Assembly (NCBI RefSeq): GCF_021130785.1
Contig: NC_060215.1
Coordinates: forward strand, 114,662,501-114,726,500
DNA from: Homalodisca vitripennis
Taxonomy: Eukaryota > Arthropoda > Insecta > Hemiptera > Cicadellidae
Direction of reading: 5' to 3'
DNA length: 64,000 bases
Under the pieces are notes generated by a model. It searched no databases, had not been told where the DNA came from, and saw only the letters and a list, made by a program, of their open reading frames with translations. A program made the position numbers and the translations under genes. Numbering within the stretch: the first letter of the stretch is position 1; every line of letters begins with the position of its first letter. Below are positions 62,688 to 64,000 of this stretch, one piece after another.

Positions 62688-62745
<58 letters not shown>
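62688..62745. repeat. (TA)n microsatellite
   Basis: About 29 uninterrupted TA units, able to form a cruciform. Confidence 0.97.
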
Positions 62746-62749
<4 letters not shown>

Positions 62750-64000
62750 TTAGCTTACAATCGAACGGACATAAGTTGACGAAGAATGTATTTTTAAGGC
62801 AGAGTGTCGGAGTTAGTGTGCAAAATCCACCTTTAATGCTTTTTAATAAGTCTTTTTATCAGGTCTTTTATATACGAAAGTACGTTTGGAATATCTTATT
62901 GCAGACTATACAGATTTCTCTATCGTTGATTCTCTTTAAATTTCTCTTTACATTATATCTGTTATGAATCTTTATTGTGATCGGTTTTTACTGCCAGAGT
63001 GCTTTGACTTTGACAGTCATAGCGAAAGGTGTTTACAGTAAGATAATCGGTTAATGAACTAACAACCTATTTGTGTAATCGTTGAGCAGTCTACACATAA
63101 TGTCATAAAAAGGTAAGACTTACTCTCCTGTATTTAACTGTTAACGAGAGAACAAACAACAAACTGGTTGCAGTGATTTTGCACAAGAAACAGCTGATTC
63201 TTCTAAGTTTTCCGCAGGCTTTGGAACACTTTATTTGATATAAAACGTCCATCAGGCGTTCCCCATCAATGCAACCATTACCTTTACTGAGTTTAATTAC
63301 TATATAAAGAGAATTGGAACTTTATATGAAGTTGTTAGCTGTCTGTAGTTGTGGTTTTGTTAGCATGTAAAAGTAATTTTATGAACGAAATTGCACTTCT
63401 AATGGTGTTAAGTAGCTGAATATGTTCTGTTTTTATCGTTAGCTTCGAACCTTCAATTTACCGAGGATAGAGTATTTATTAAAAATAAAAGGAAATTTAA
63501 AACTTGCAAGGAAAGCTGCAAGGCAAGTGTTTAAAGGTTTTCTCCTGTTACTAAAATCGTAAGGATCCACTTTTGTCCATTTACCAGGTTTACTTACCGG
63601 TGCTTTAGAGTACTTTAGCACTTTGTGGCTTTCGCTAATATGTAAGAATTTTGGCCATTAAGATATTGCAATGGAATTCAAAGTAAGCCAATTTTCATCA
63701 CATGCGCATGATAAACACCTATATAAAATTATTAGCCTTTGTAGATCCAACATTCCAAAAGGGTTAAAATTTTTTCATTGAATACTATGGAAGAAATTGC
63801 ATTAACATATCGTTGAATTTTTAGCCACTGATACTTGATGGATGAGTTTCTTCTATTGAACGTAGAATGCAATAGTTCTTCAACACTTTTAATAATGTAG
63901 TTCTACATTGCAATTTATGATGTGGCAAACGAGTGATTTTTGTTTACTTCGATTTTGTTTGTTATGTTGATAGTGTTATGAGTTCCGATATTTAAGGATT
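62746..64000. other. Unassigned AT-rich DNA to window end
   Basis: The + frame 62746-62967 (73 codons, hydrophobic C-terminus) and the minus frame 63439-63621 (60 codons) show no recognisable domain. Nothing else is supported. Confidence 0.4.

Overview
The window is AT-rich, gene-poor eukaryotic DNA. Its retrotransposon content (an R1-clade non-LTR element, a LINE of the CR1/L2/Daphne/Crack type, decayed LINE relics, hairpin repeats, long microsatellites) points to an insect; a hemipteran is my guess, at low confidence. I see no complete host gene, no operon structure and no CRISPR array. Almost everything that can be named is a mobile element, a relic of one, or simple sequence.

Layout. 1-2.3 kb is AT-rich with two micro-tandem repeats and one member of a dispersed hairpin repeat family. 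2.3-5.27 kb is a heavily decayed + strand LINE. Its endonuclease domain can be read in one frame, and one 29-codon block of that domain has been amplified six times in frame as an 87-bp tandem array. 5.3-8.9 kb is unassigned. 8.887-9.898 kb is a 1.0-kb element with 15-bp terminal inverted repeats and an exact 252-bp internal duplication. 10.59-11.17 kb is a very long (GA)n tract and 11.47-11.54 kb a (TA)n(TG)n tract. 13.94-14.17 kb is a fold-back repeat related to sequences at 1.9 and 37.2 kb. 15.15-15.24 kb is a tRNA-Leu-like SINE head or tRNA pseudogene. From 16 to 50 kb there is mostly unassigned AT-rich DNA. It contains a G-quadruplex-prone island (23.4 kb), a diverged tandem duplication (26.5 kb), two copies of a 55-bp hairpin repeat (32.7 and 61.2 kb), a GC-rich island (35.2-35.7 kb), a Jockey-like reverse transcriptase relic (40.8 kb), two short unidentified coding-like frames (38.8 and 44.7 kb) and a paired GATA/E-box motif (45.8 kb).

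The main structure is at 50.6-60.5 kb. A minus-strand R1-clade retrotransposon (gag-like ORF1 with three CCHC knuckles; ORF2 with endonuclease, reverse transcriptase and a C-terminal CCHC) is bounded by an exact 9-bp target-site duplication at 50622-50630 and 60449-60457. Its ORF1 is split by a later, nearly full-length + strand LINE (about 55015-59935). ORF1 of that second LINE reads as a FLYWCH-type zinc finger, a coiled coil and an SGNH-esterase-like domain. Its ORF2 carries apurinic-type endonuclease and a YADD reverse transcriptase. Its 3' end is a TTGACTA microsatellite tail rather than poly(A). The second LINE is broken only by single-base frameshifts, mostly in homopolymers, so it is either young or affected by consensus errors.

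In functional terms the window records successive waves of retrotransposition: an old LINE, an R1-type insertion, a nested LINE, and later tandem amplification inside dead elements.
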